From: Paludibacterium denitrificans
Lineage (GTDB): Bacteria; Pseudomonadota; Gammaproteobacteria; Burkholderiales; Chromobacteriaceae
Assembly (NCBI RefSeq): GCF_009707705.1
Contig: NZ_WLYX01000001.1
Location: 1,922,001-1,986,000 of the forward strand
DNA length: 64,000 nucleotides
Direction of reading: 5' to 3'
The position numbers were made by a program, and so were the translations under genes. The notes below the pieces were generated by a model. That model was not told the DNA's origin. It saw only the letters and a program-made list of their open reading frames with translations, and made no database searches. Position 1 is the first letter of the stretch; the number at the start of each line of letters is the position of its first letter. This document shows positions 57,109-64,000 of this stretch, piece by piece.

Positions 57109-57405
57109 TTAGCTATTCGAGGTTAGGTTGAGGTTGGTCTGCTTACTTCCGCCAAACTTTCCCTTCTCCGCGCCGCCTCTTGGTTTGCTGGCTTCAAAGT
57201 GGATACGTGCCAGCGTTGTGCGGTAATCAAGGCCCGATTCGGCCATATCGCCCATCAGGGCAGCAATAATCGCCAGATGCGGGGGAACCTCGCCATGGGT
57301 GGCGTAGTTCGTGATGGAGTTAGGCGTTTGCTTGATTAGCTCGGCAAACCCTTTTACGGTCAGCCCAGCCTTGCCTAGCTGTCGCCTGAATTCGTCGTAA
57401 GTCAT
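57109..57405 (-). CDS. HTH regulator upstream of the methyltransferase
   Basis: 98 residues. An XRE-like helix-turn-helix is seen in MTYDEFRRQLGKAGLTVKGFAELIKQTPNSITNYATHG, and the C-terminal tail is basic and Gly-rich. It is first in the HTH-M-R-vsr operon. Controller (C) proteins of R-M systems occupy this position, but this one is longer and unlike classic C proteins, so a controller role is inference. A start at 57417 is possible. Confidence 0.75.
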   Translation of the reverse strand: MTYDEFRRQLGKAGLTVKGFAELIKQTPNSITNYATHGEVPPHLAIIAALMGDMAESGLDYRTTLARIHFEASKPRGGAEKGKFGGSKQTNLNLTSNS

Positions 57406-57509
57406 GGCGGGAATCATAGCAGATCCAGAAAGTGATACACAGCCATTAATTTATCATACAAATCAAATTGTGTGTATAGCAAAACAAATAGTGTGCTTTC
57501 GGTTTGCGC

Positions 57510-57525
57510 CACATAGTTGTATGTG
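57510..57525. promoter_or_regulatory. Palindromic operator 1 (CACATA-N4-TATGTG)
   Basis: CACATAGTTGTATGTG is a perfect palindrome apart from its 4-base centre. It lies in the 157-base divergent gap between the HTH gene and tnpA. Confidence 0.6.
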
Positions 57526-57534
57526 CATAATTAA

Positions 57535-57550
57535 CACATAGTTCTATGTG
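57535..57550. promoter_or_regulatory. Palindromic operator 2 (CACATAG-TT-CTATGTG)
   Basis: A second copy whose centre is 25 bases from the first, so both face the same side of the helix less about half a turn. Two matching sites in tandem suggest cooperative binding by the HTH protein. Confidence 0.6.
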
Positions 57551-57562
57551 ACTGAGGCTGCC

Positions 57563-58570
57563 ATGACCCAACACTTCCTGCTTTCCGCCCAAGCCCGCTC
57601 GATGTCGCTGCGCAAGATTTTTTCGCTGGGAGAAGATGAAGCGTTCGAGATGTTCCGGCAGAGCCGTTGGGGCCACCATGACTCGATCTGCCCGGACTGC
57701 GGCAGCATCGCCAAGCACTACTTCATCAGGAGCCGCCGCCAGTGGCGCTGCCGGGATTGCCATCACACCTTCTCGGTCACGTCCGGCACCATCTTCGCCA
57801 GCCACAAGCTGCCGCTGAAACACTACCGGCTGCGATTTCCATCTATTGCAACGCCGTCAAGGGGCTGTCGGCGCTGCAACTATCCCGTGACCTCGACGTG
57901 CAGTACAAGACCGCTTTTGTCCTGGCGCACAAGATCCGCGAATCGCTACTGGTTCAGCGTGATGAAAGCGAACTGGATGGCGACGTGGAAATGGACGGCG
58001 CGTATGTCAACGGACATGTCCGCCCGAAGAACAAGAAAGAAGACCGTGTGGACCGACGCATGGCCGAGAACCAGAAAGCCGACAAGCGGTGCGTGTTCGT
58101 GATGCGCTCACGCGGCGAACCCGGCGAGGGTGGCAAGCGCACGCTGACCTTCGTCATGAACAGCGAGAACCAAGGCAGCGTACTCAAGCTGGCGGGCCGC
58201 TATCTGCGCAAAGGGACGGCGGTGTACGCCGATGAAGCGAGCGCCTACGATCCGCTTGCACGCTTACTTCGCTACCCAGCGCGTCAATCACCAGGTCGAA
58301 TACCGCTCCGACGCGGGTGTGACCACCAACATGGCCGAAAGCTATTTCTCGCGCTTCCGTCGCATGCAGTACGGCCAGGTTCACAAGTTCGGCATCGCGT
58401 ATCTGAATAACTACGCAAACGAGGCGGCATACCGGGAAGACAACCGCCGCATGAGTAACGGCGAAATGTTCGGGGATATTCTGATGAAGTGCGCAGAGAC
58501 GCGCACTTCACGGGATTTCTGCGGCTACTGGCAGGGGAACAAGCGCCAGATCGAGCAAGTGATTCACTGA
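57563..58570 (+). CDS. IS1595-family transposase
   Basis: About 335 residues. An N-terminal zinc ribbon (CPDCG ... CRDCHHTFSVTSGTIFASHKLPL) typical of the ISXO2/IS1595 group is followed by the DDE domain: VEMDGAYVNGHV (first Asp), VYADEASAYDPL (second Asp), and MAESYFSRFRRMQYGQVHKFG with the third catalytic residue region. Breaks near 57832 (one base lost, YRLAISIYCNAVKGL) and 58258 (one base extra, LHAYFATQRVNHQVEY). The stop overlaps the convergent orphan gene by 7 bases. Confidence 0.93.
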
Positions 58571-59001
58571 GGCAGATCGGCCAGCTTCCAGATAATGCCG
58601 GTCTCGTCCCGGCCAACAACCGTAACCACGCCGGAACTCGCTGCCCGGCGCAGCACACCGTCCAGACAGTGGTGGACACCGCTTTGATGTTCCGCATTGA
58701 TGCCTTTGCGCGTCAGCACTGCCAGCGCAACTTGCACCGTGCTGGCCTGACCGCCCAACTTCCGCAACGCTTCCAGCATGAGCCGGTGGCCTTCTCCATG
58801 CGCGAAATACTTATTCCGCTGCCGAACCGGCTTACTCCGGATGGTGCGCAGGTCATATTCGGGGTCGAACAGCTTGATGGTGGCGTCCAGATGCTGCAAA
58901 TCATTCTGTAATCGGGTGATTTCCTGCTGGTAGTGGGCGATCAGACCGCCGACTTCCGACCGCTTGGCAACCAGGCCGGTGATGACGTGAGATTCAGCCA
59001 T
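58564..59001 (-). CDS. Orphan passenger protein of the IS1595 element
   Basis: 145 residues, frame intact. The N-terminal half is predicted coiled coil (HYQQEITRLQNDLQHLDATIKLF), the C-terminal half looks like a winged-helix (LMLEALRKLGGQASTVQVALAVLTRKG ... VVTVVGRDETGIIWKLAD). I do not recognise the family. It lies between the transposase and the right inverted repeat, so it is part of the element and might be a transposition helper or a DNA-binding passenger. Confidence 0.7.
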   Translation of the reverse strand: MAESHVITGLVAKRSEVGGLIAHYQQEITRLQNDLQHLDATIKLFDPEYDLRTIRSKPVRQRNKYFAHGEGHRLMLEALRKLGGQASTVQVALAVLTRKGINAEHQSGVHHCLDGVLRRAASSGVVTVVGRDETGIIWKLADLPQ

Positions 59002-59062
59002 GACAATATCCCTGCCGATGTTGAAAACAGAGATATTTTTGGGCGTGCCGCCCCGCTAGTCA

Positions 59063-59085
59063 TGTGCGGTTGCTACATAATTCCG
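59063..59085 (-). repeat. Right terminal inverted repeat
   Basis: Inverse complement of 54801-54823 over 23 bases, no mismatches. Confidence 0.9.
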
Positions 59086-59093
59086 GCAAATTG
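59086..59093 (+). repeat. Target-site duplication, right copy
   Basis: GCAAATTG, identical to 54793-54800. Confidence 0.9.
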
Positions 59094-59842
59094 GTTAGAG
59101 AAAACTTCGTCACTCATCTCAGTCGACCCGCAACAAAGAAGCGGAGGCGGCGAGTGCCGCCATCAGAGTTGGGAAAAGTGCAGGTGTATGCCCGGGCTTC
59201 CGGCCCAAACATCGCAAAAGCGGCGCGTTTCCTCGCAGCGCTGCGACACCGGGCTGCCGTCCGGGCGAGCTAAAAGAACTGCGCAAAGAAGACTTGCGAC
59301 TAGAAAAACGAGAGCTGACATTCAGAGACACAAAAAACGGCACCTACCGCAACGTACATATCACGAGTGACGCCGCACAGATGCTGTATCTGCAGCTAGT
59401 CGACACTCCGGACGACAGTGCGTTCGTATTCTGTACCCGAGCCAGAACGGGGGCCTGGGTGCCCTACAACTACTCGTACGGCGTCAAGCTGCTTAGAAAA
59501 GAAAGCGTTGTCGCCCCGGATTTTCGCATGCATGCCGGTCGCCGTGAGTTCATCTCGCGGGCTATCGAGAGCAACGTGCCCTATGCAACTATTCGCAAGC
59601 AAACGGGGCACAAAAGTACGCAAGCTCTCGAAATTTATGATGAAGGTCTCTCGACAGCTCCGGAGATTCGCGCAGAGCTCGACCGCTTAGCTGACAAAGT
59701 GCAACAAGAGAGCCTAGTGGGCGCGTTCGAAGCACTCTGCACAACTGACGAACAACGACAGAAAGTGCGGGAATGGCTGGGTGAAGACAAGAAGAATTGG
59801 GTCTCATTCGATGGCATGGCAAAGCGCAAGTCAGAAAGATAA
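59094..59842 (+). pseudogene. Tyrosine integrase, 3' part
   Basis: The catalytic half. After excision it continues codon 146 in frame (VRENFVTHLSRPATKKRRRR). Catalytic residues: Arg in TGCRPGELKEL, His-x-x-Arg in FRMHAGRREFISRAI, His in QTGHKSTQALEIY and the nucleophile Tyr in the same block. One base is lost near 59248, which may be a consensus error or real decay. The rejoined protein would be about 395 residues. This copy cannot make a whole protein in the present arrangement. Confidence 0.88.
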
Positions 59843-61078
59843 CTGAGTTACCCAAGTCCCGGGAGTTGCTCTGGAGCCAAGAAAAGCCCGGCTCAACCCG
59901 TGCACGTTACACCGACCCACGATACACCAAAAGAAGACCGGGCATCGAGCGTGATGCCCGGTCTTGAGTTAAAAAATTCCTTAAGAGATACAGCCACTTC
60001 TCGCTATCTGACCGACCAAGGTCAGAGGTCGTGTACTCCGCGGCCAAGCGGAGTACACGGCACATCACCACAACGGGCCGCCAAGCCCACCACACACATT
60101 TTCCACCGCTGGCAGTTTTCGAGTGCACTATTGTGCATTCCGTTTGGCTTGAGTGATTAGTTCTCGCCATCCAGTCAGACTCTACTTTCCGCCGCTCCCC
60201 CTCTTGCGCTCATCTTCACCAGTGCCACCTGGTGCAAGAGCCGTCAGAGGTTCCCACGTTAGCTGACCGTGTCGAAACCACGATTTAGGAATACGTCGTC
60301 TCTGGTTCAAAGGCATCGCATACGCTTACCCGGTTGCCCGGTTTCGGCGCCTCGATGTTCCATAGCAGGCGCTTACCTGCCTTCGAACCGTCATCAACGA
60401 ATCACCCCAAAGAGGGGCATATCCAAGGTTTCTTACCGCGATAAAGGGGACTCTCACCCCTAGTTACGTGCTTGAGCTATCCAGCGACCCTCCCATTACG
60501 GAGGTGCCACCGCTTCCGTGTTTCCCCTCTGCGGTCTGACGCATTTCTGCGCCCTCAGCAGCCCACACGCGCGGTCTCTGTCACGCCGTTCATTTCCAAA
60601 CGTCCCAGAGCCCGGATTTGCACCGGTTCACGAATCAACAGGGTTGGTCTGCGTTACCGCAGTTCCCGTTTCCGTGTCGCCCAACACCGCCGCATGGCGG
60701 ATTGGGTCGAAGGTGGCATGTCTGCCACCAGCGCCCGTTTCAGCCGCACCAGCCAGCATTACCCGGCATGCAGCTAAGGCAGTGTACGAAGGGCTGGCAA
60801 CCCTTCGCGCGTCTTTCGACATGTGTGTGTTTTGCAGTTTGGCGGTCTGCACTATGCCTCCTTGGCAAAGAGACATAGTGCAGACTGCCATGCGTGCGAG
60901 TCAGCCAGACCTTCGCCCTGGTTGCCTGCCCTGCAAACACGTCTGGCCTCTTTGCGTATAGCGCTCACTTCTCGCATGTTTCATGGAACATCATTATGTT
61001 TCCTTCTCTTTAGCCAAATCACACTGTACTGGCGCGGCGCCGAGCTATACGAAGTATCACCTTTCATCTGGAAATCTC
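59843..61078. other. Gene-poor 1.2-kb stretch with strong hairpins
   Basis: No open frame on either strand looks like a protein; those present have low-complexity Arg/Pro/Ser-rich translations. Strong structure is visible: CGTGTACTCCGC (60030-60041) with GCGGAGTACACG (60048-60059), a perfect 12-bp stem; and 60841-60856 with 60874-60889, a 16-bp stem with one mismatch. It could hold a long leader or structured RNA for the gene at 61079, a regulatory zone, or an origin. I cannot name it. Confidence 0.4.
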
Positions 61079-61711
61079 ATGCCCGCCACCACCCCCGTTG
61101 CCCGCAGCAAGACGGTCGCCTTGGCCCGCGTCATCGACTGTGCCCCCAAGGGCTACACGCGTTACACCTGTGGAACCGTGTCATCCAGCAAGGCTAATGC
61201 GTTGGCGCAGAAGTTTCATGAGCGCTACGGTATCGGATGCACGCCAGCCCAACGCTTGACGCGGCGGAAGAAAGGCATGGCGAACGCCTTGCTGGTGATG
61301 TACTGGCCGGAACAGACCGAGTCAGTGGAATGGCTTTTGCTGGCAACGCATGGGACCGGGCTGGAAGGTGAAACGCTGCGCGAGATAACCGATAAACCCC
61401 GGCTGACTTGGCTGGGGTATGAACTGTTCCGTCGGGCGGAACATGGACGCACCGCTTGGAGCTGGCGACGGCCCAAGGAGGAGATGCAAGAGCATTTCGC
61501 CATGATTGCCGAGCTGTGCAACAAGCGACATGAATCGGCCTTGACCGCCTATTTGCAGAGGCTGGCCAACCAGCCTGGGTTTCATGGCGTGCGAGAACAG
61601 TCCCGGCGCTTGTTCGAGGAATCCCGGCGGAGAGGCTATCGTGGCGAGCTGCCGTTCCTATTCCATGTTCAGAAGATATCCCATGGTGAGCGGCTACAGC
61701 TACATTCATGA
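61079..61711 (+). CDS. Conserved-looking hypothetical protein
   Basis: 210 residues, intact: MPATTPVARSKTVALARVID, two Cys near residues 21 and 30 (DCAPKGYTRYTCGTV), a basic region and EWLLLATHGTGLEG. The C-terminal half is helical and basic (RRLFEESRRRGYRGELPFLFH). Family not recognised; similar proteins occur in integrative elements, as far as I can recall. A start at 60983 is open but lacks support. Preceded by the gene-poor stretch. Confidence 0.65.
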   Translation: MPATTPVARSKTVALARVIDCAPKGYTRYTCGTVSSSKANALAQKFHERYGIGCTPAQRLTRRKKGMANALLVMYWPEQTESVEWLLLATHGTGLEGETLREITDKPRLTWLGYELFRRAEHGRTAWSWRRPKEEMQEHFAMIAELCNKRHESALTAYLQRLANQPGFHGVREQSRRLFEESRRRGYRGELPFLFHVQKISHGERLQLHS

Positions 61712-61927
61712 CAAATGAAAGACGGCTTGGAGGGGGCAGGTTACAATTCCGATGACTCGAAAGAGAAGTCGTCGGTAGGTGAGCAAGGTGAGTGCTCTTG
61801 CGCGTGGTCATTGCTTCTTTCTGTTTGCCGTCGAGTGCGATGATGTGGGACAAGATGTGTTGAAACAGTTGGATGAAACACTGGCGTCGTCTCTACTTGC
61901 AAGCCTAAGTAACTGAGAAAACATGAC

Positions 61928-62796
61928 ATGAAAAACTATATTTGGGGTTTGATTTTTTGCCTGACGCCGATTGGTGCAATAGCTCAGGATGCTGTTGTAA
62001 ACACTGACTCAAAGAAAGTTGAGGCTACCGCCGCAGATGTGCAGTGGCCCCCGGGCGTCGCCACTGACCAGAATCCGTTCAAAAAGAATTTGCGGCCAAA
62101 GCAGGTAGCCGGGCTTTACTGTTTCGCCCGAACGAAAACATGCCTGATGTCGTGAATGAAGCGCTGTTGAAAACCATGGCTAATACCGGCAAGCTCCCTA
62201 AAAAGGCTGCCGAATTAATTGGCTACCTCCCCAAACTGAAAGTTCTGCCGTGCGCCCGTGGTTGTGAAGGTGACGACTATGAGAAGGCTGTTAAGGAATT
62301 CATTAAGGGCTATAACGGGGATGGCAAGCGCTTCAAACTACGGGGTGAAATGATTGTTCAGGTGCGTTGGTATAACACCCGCCCTCGGTATCAGCGCGGC
62401 CTTCCCTATGGTGAAGACCGCTTTGGTGTCTCGTTCATTATGGAGGGTAAGCTAGTTTCCCTCGGCCGCAGTTCTGGAATTGGCTCGGATACCACGGCGC
62501 CGGAACTTGCCAAGTACCTTGGCGCTCGCTTAGGTGCCGAGCTGGGCTTGGCCGCGGGTATTGGACTGAAGCCTAGCTTCTTGCTTAAGGCGGAGCCCGG
62601 CATGCTTACCGACGTAGGGGCTGTTATGGGTAAGATAAATCGCACCGTTGTATCGGCACTGGGCTCCGAGGATGTGACCTCGCGAATCGAGCCGGTGACG
62701 GATGCTAACAAACAACTGCTGCCTGCTATCGATGGTATTCAACCGGGGGAAATTGACCCGATTAATGAAGTTAGGTACCTCAACTTGCTTCTGTGA
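61928..62796 (+). CDS. Exported hypothetical protein
   Basis: About 289 residues once one frame break is repaired near 62112 (a base lost in a GCC/CGGG run), joining NLRPKQVA to RALLFRPNENMPDVV. The N-terminus MKNYIWGLIFCLTPIGAIAQDA is a typical signal peptide, so it is periplasmic or secreted. A conserved-looking pair CARGCEGDD (62255) could be a disulfide or metal site. No family recognised. The 216 bases before it hold no gene. Confidence 0.65.
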
Positions 62797-62813
62797 ACCG
62801 GTAGTTTTGCAAG

Positions 62814-63059
62814 CTATTTGGTGAACGGCTGACGTTTCATTCCTAGAGGTATCCACATATATGGAGACGGGTACCATTCACCGGTCTCCATATTGACCCA
62901 CCCCCCTCCCGGCACTTTACGGGCTATGGCTGCAGCGGGTGGCGCAGAGTACGGCCATTTTGGGAAGTCTGGCTCCCTGTTCCGCCGCCTTGCCCTCTGC
63001 ATCCTGCCCTCCGTAGCCGAAGAGACGCAAACCTTTTGGCTGCTTGTTAGTGCTGTCAA
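62814..63059 (-). CDS. Possible small or truncated hypothetical protein
   Basis: An 81-residue frame ending KVPGGGWVNMETGEWYPSPYMW, which resembles tail repeats of large secreted toxins. A neighbouring frame (about 62960-63140) gives a sensible lead-in, FDSTNKQPKGLRLFGYGG, so the two may be one protein with a frame break near 62965. Evidence is thin; it could be non-coding. Confidence 0.3.
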   Translation of the reverse strand: MTALTSSQKVCVSSATEGRMQRARRRNREPDFPKWPYSAPPAAAIARKVPGGGWVNMETGEWYPSPYMWIPLGMKRQPFTK

Positions 63060-63163
63060 AGGTTGTGATATCTCTTCGGGCCAAGACAGTTTTCAACCCA
63101 TGCGCTCGCCCACCGCCACCATTTTTTCAGGCTAACTGGTTCGGTTGCTATCGTATCGGGTGA

Positions 63164-63551
63164 TTAGGCGTTATACGAAATCAAACTATTCAAATCGTTT
63201 TCGGACAGCAGGTACATTGGGTCAGTCAATGTAAACGCTATCAGGCTGTTGATGACGTAGATAGCGCTGAAGACAGGGGTGCTACCTGTCAGAGTGTCAA
63301 AGTCCTCTTCGCTCGTCAATGTATTCTCAATAATACCAAGTGCTTGCCTTGCTTCATTCAAGAGTGCGATGAACTGTGTCTTAGTCGTCGACGCTTAAGA
63401 AGCCAACGCGTTGATAGAACTCGGCAAAAGTCAGGATATTTAGGGCGGTCGAGCGCCTTTGAAGCGCAATCCGAATGGCACCGTAGAGCACTTGCTTGGC
63501 CGTGCAAGACAGACCTTCAGTATCCAGTGCATTGGGTCGGAAACTAAACAT
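63164..63551 (-). CDS. Hypothetical protein (two frames joined at a GCCGGC site)
   Basis: Two short frames meet at TTCTTAAGC near 63395. Restoring TTGCCGGC joins LTFAEFYQRVGLPA to STTKTQFIALLNEARQALG in frame, giving about 129 residues beginning MFSFRPNALDTEG at 63551 (an upstream ATG at 63584 is possible). The second half is acidic and helical (NTLTSEEDFDTLTG). No family recognised. The join is inference based on the miscall pattern elsewhere. Confidence 0.55.
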
Positions 63552-63616
63552 GATATGGCTCGTTAAAGAGGGTAGAAATAGCAAGGCTACCTATCTTCAA
63601 CAGGCATGGAAAAAGT

Positions 63617-63651
63617 ATTGCCTCCAGCAATGGGGTATTGCTGGAGGCAAT
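63617..63651. promoter_or_regulatory. Perfect 15-bp hairpin upstream of the HTH gene
   Basis: ATTGCCTCCAGCAAT and ATTGCTGGAGGCAAT flank a 5-base loop (GGGGT). It is 70 bases before the regulator at 63723 and has no T-tract, so an operator or mRNA leader hairpin is more likely than a terminator. Confidence 0.55.
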
Positions 63652-63722
63652 GGCTGCCGGGATGGCACGGCGGTTTGCCTATACGTCGTTGGGCATGTGC
63701 CCGACCATAGAGGCAACTCATC

Positions 63723-64000
63723 ATGCAAGAGGTCAGGAAACAGAAAGGCCAGCGACTGCGCGTGGCGTTAAAACAGGTGCTGCGTAAGAAGGGAGAACGT
63801 ATTTCGAGCCCGGCGGCTCGACTGGGCATCAGCCAGAGCTATCTGTCGCAACTGCTGAATGGCGATAAGCCCATGGATGGCATTGATGACGACCTGCTGC
63901 GCCAGTTCGCCGCCTACCTCGACGTACCGGGCGTAGCAGGCTTCATTCTGGCGGAGCGATTGACCGCGGCCGATTTTCTGGCGACATCTCCGTCGCTGGG
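63723..64000 (+). CDS. HTH (XRE-type) regulator, cut by window end
   Basis: 92 residues are visible: MQEVRKQKGQRLRVALKQVLRKKG, then a helix-turn-helix (SSPAARLGISQSYLSQLLNGDK). The remaining residues (DDDLLRQFAAYLDVP...) follow. It is likely a regulator of the integrated element. The start is chosen for the first ATG after the hairpin; no strong ribosome site is visible. Confidence 0.7.
   Translation, partial: MQEVRKQKGQRLRVALKQVLRKKGERISSPAARLGISQSYLSQLLNGDKPMDGIDDDLLRQFAAYLDVPGVAGFILAERLTAADFLATSPSL

Larger units (their letters stand above)
54801..59085. mobile_element. IS1595-family element carrying an NgoMIV-like R-M system
   Basis: A 4285-bp element bounded by 23-bp perfect terminal inverted repeats (54801-54823 and 59063-59085, both beginning CGGAATTATG read inward) and an 8-base duplication. 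Contents, left to right: vsr, restriction enzyme, C5 methyltransferase and HTH regulator, all minus; then transposase plus; then an orphan protein minus that overlaps the transposase tail. IS1595-family elements with passenger genes are known. No uptake-like repeats occur inside. It lies in an integrase gene, so it arrived after the host element. Confidence 0.88.

Noticed and set aside
60472..60961. Overlapping 100-150-residue plus frames in the gene-poor stretch.
   Set aside because: No ribosome site, no conserved-looking segments and odd composition; likely chance frames over structured DNA.
61194..61853. A 219-residue minus-strand frame opposite the hypothetical gene at 61079.
   Set aside because: Composition is Ser/Arg/Pro/His-rich and unlike a protein; the plus frame has helical, ordered sequence and a better start.

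Overview
The window reads as a chromosomal stretch of a Gram-negative betaproteobacterium, most likely order Neisseriales near the Chromobacterium/Vogesella/Aquitalea group. This is inferred from protein character (Neisseriales-type porin, pilB-pilC-pilD-coaE-zapD-yacG order, rpoD next to a CAU tRNA) and from a dense DNA-uptake-like repeat; no species is claimed.

Layout. About 1-54.2 kb is core chromosome: purB, an ATP-grasp protein, ffh, a CcsA-like protein, comEA, photolyase, a porin, type IV pilus genes pilB/C/D with coaE/zapD/yacG, amiC/tsaE/queG, etfBA plus an acyl-CoA dehydrogenase, carAB, greA, yhbY, rlmE/ftsH/folP/glmM, alr, dedA, trmB, arginine deiminase, apt and a purine permease, gmk/rpoZ/spoT/thiS/thiG, and the rpsU-yqeY-dnaG-rpoD macromolecular-synthesis block. 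A tRNA with anticodon CAU follows rpoD. Beyond it, 54.3-64 kb is accessory DNA. It holds a tyrosine integrase gene split by a 4.3-kb IS1595-type element that carries its transposase, a Vsr endonuclease, an NgoMIV-like restriction enzyme, a C5 cytosine methyltransferase, an HTH regulator and an orphan protein. A gene-poor stretch, several hypothetical genes and an HTH regulator cut by the window end come next.

Two whole-window patterns matter most. First, almost every core gene has reading-frame breaks, including genes essential in most bacteria (ffh, ftsH, carB, dnaG, rpoD, glmM). The breaks fall largely at positions where the family consensus demands GCCGGC (called as GCTTAAGC, GCTAAGC, GCTTAGC, or collapsed to GC), and at a subset of CCWGG sites. 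GCCGGC is the site of NgoMIV, the relative of the restriction enzyme encoded at 55.3-56.1 kb. The simplest reading is a long-read consensus with methylation-induced errors, so the methylome is imprinted in the sequence. I annotate such genes as intact CDS and give the break points. Second, the 11-mer GGTTGGCCGAA occurs 25 times exactly in the first 51.6 kb and not once in the last 9.8 kb. It behaves like a DNA uptake sequence, and one inverted pair forms a terminator. Together with comEA and pilus genes this suggests natural competence, with the 54-64 kb region acquired separately.
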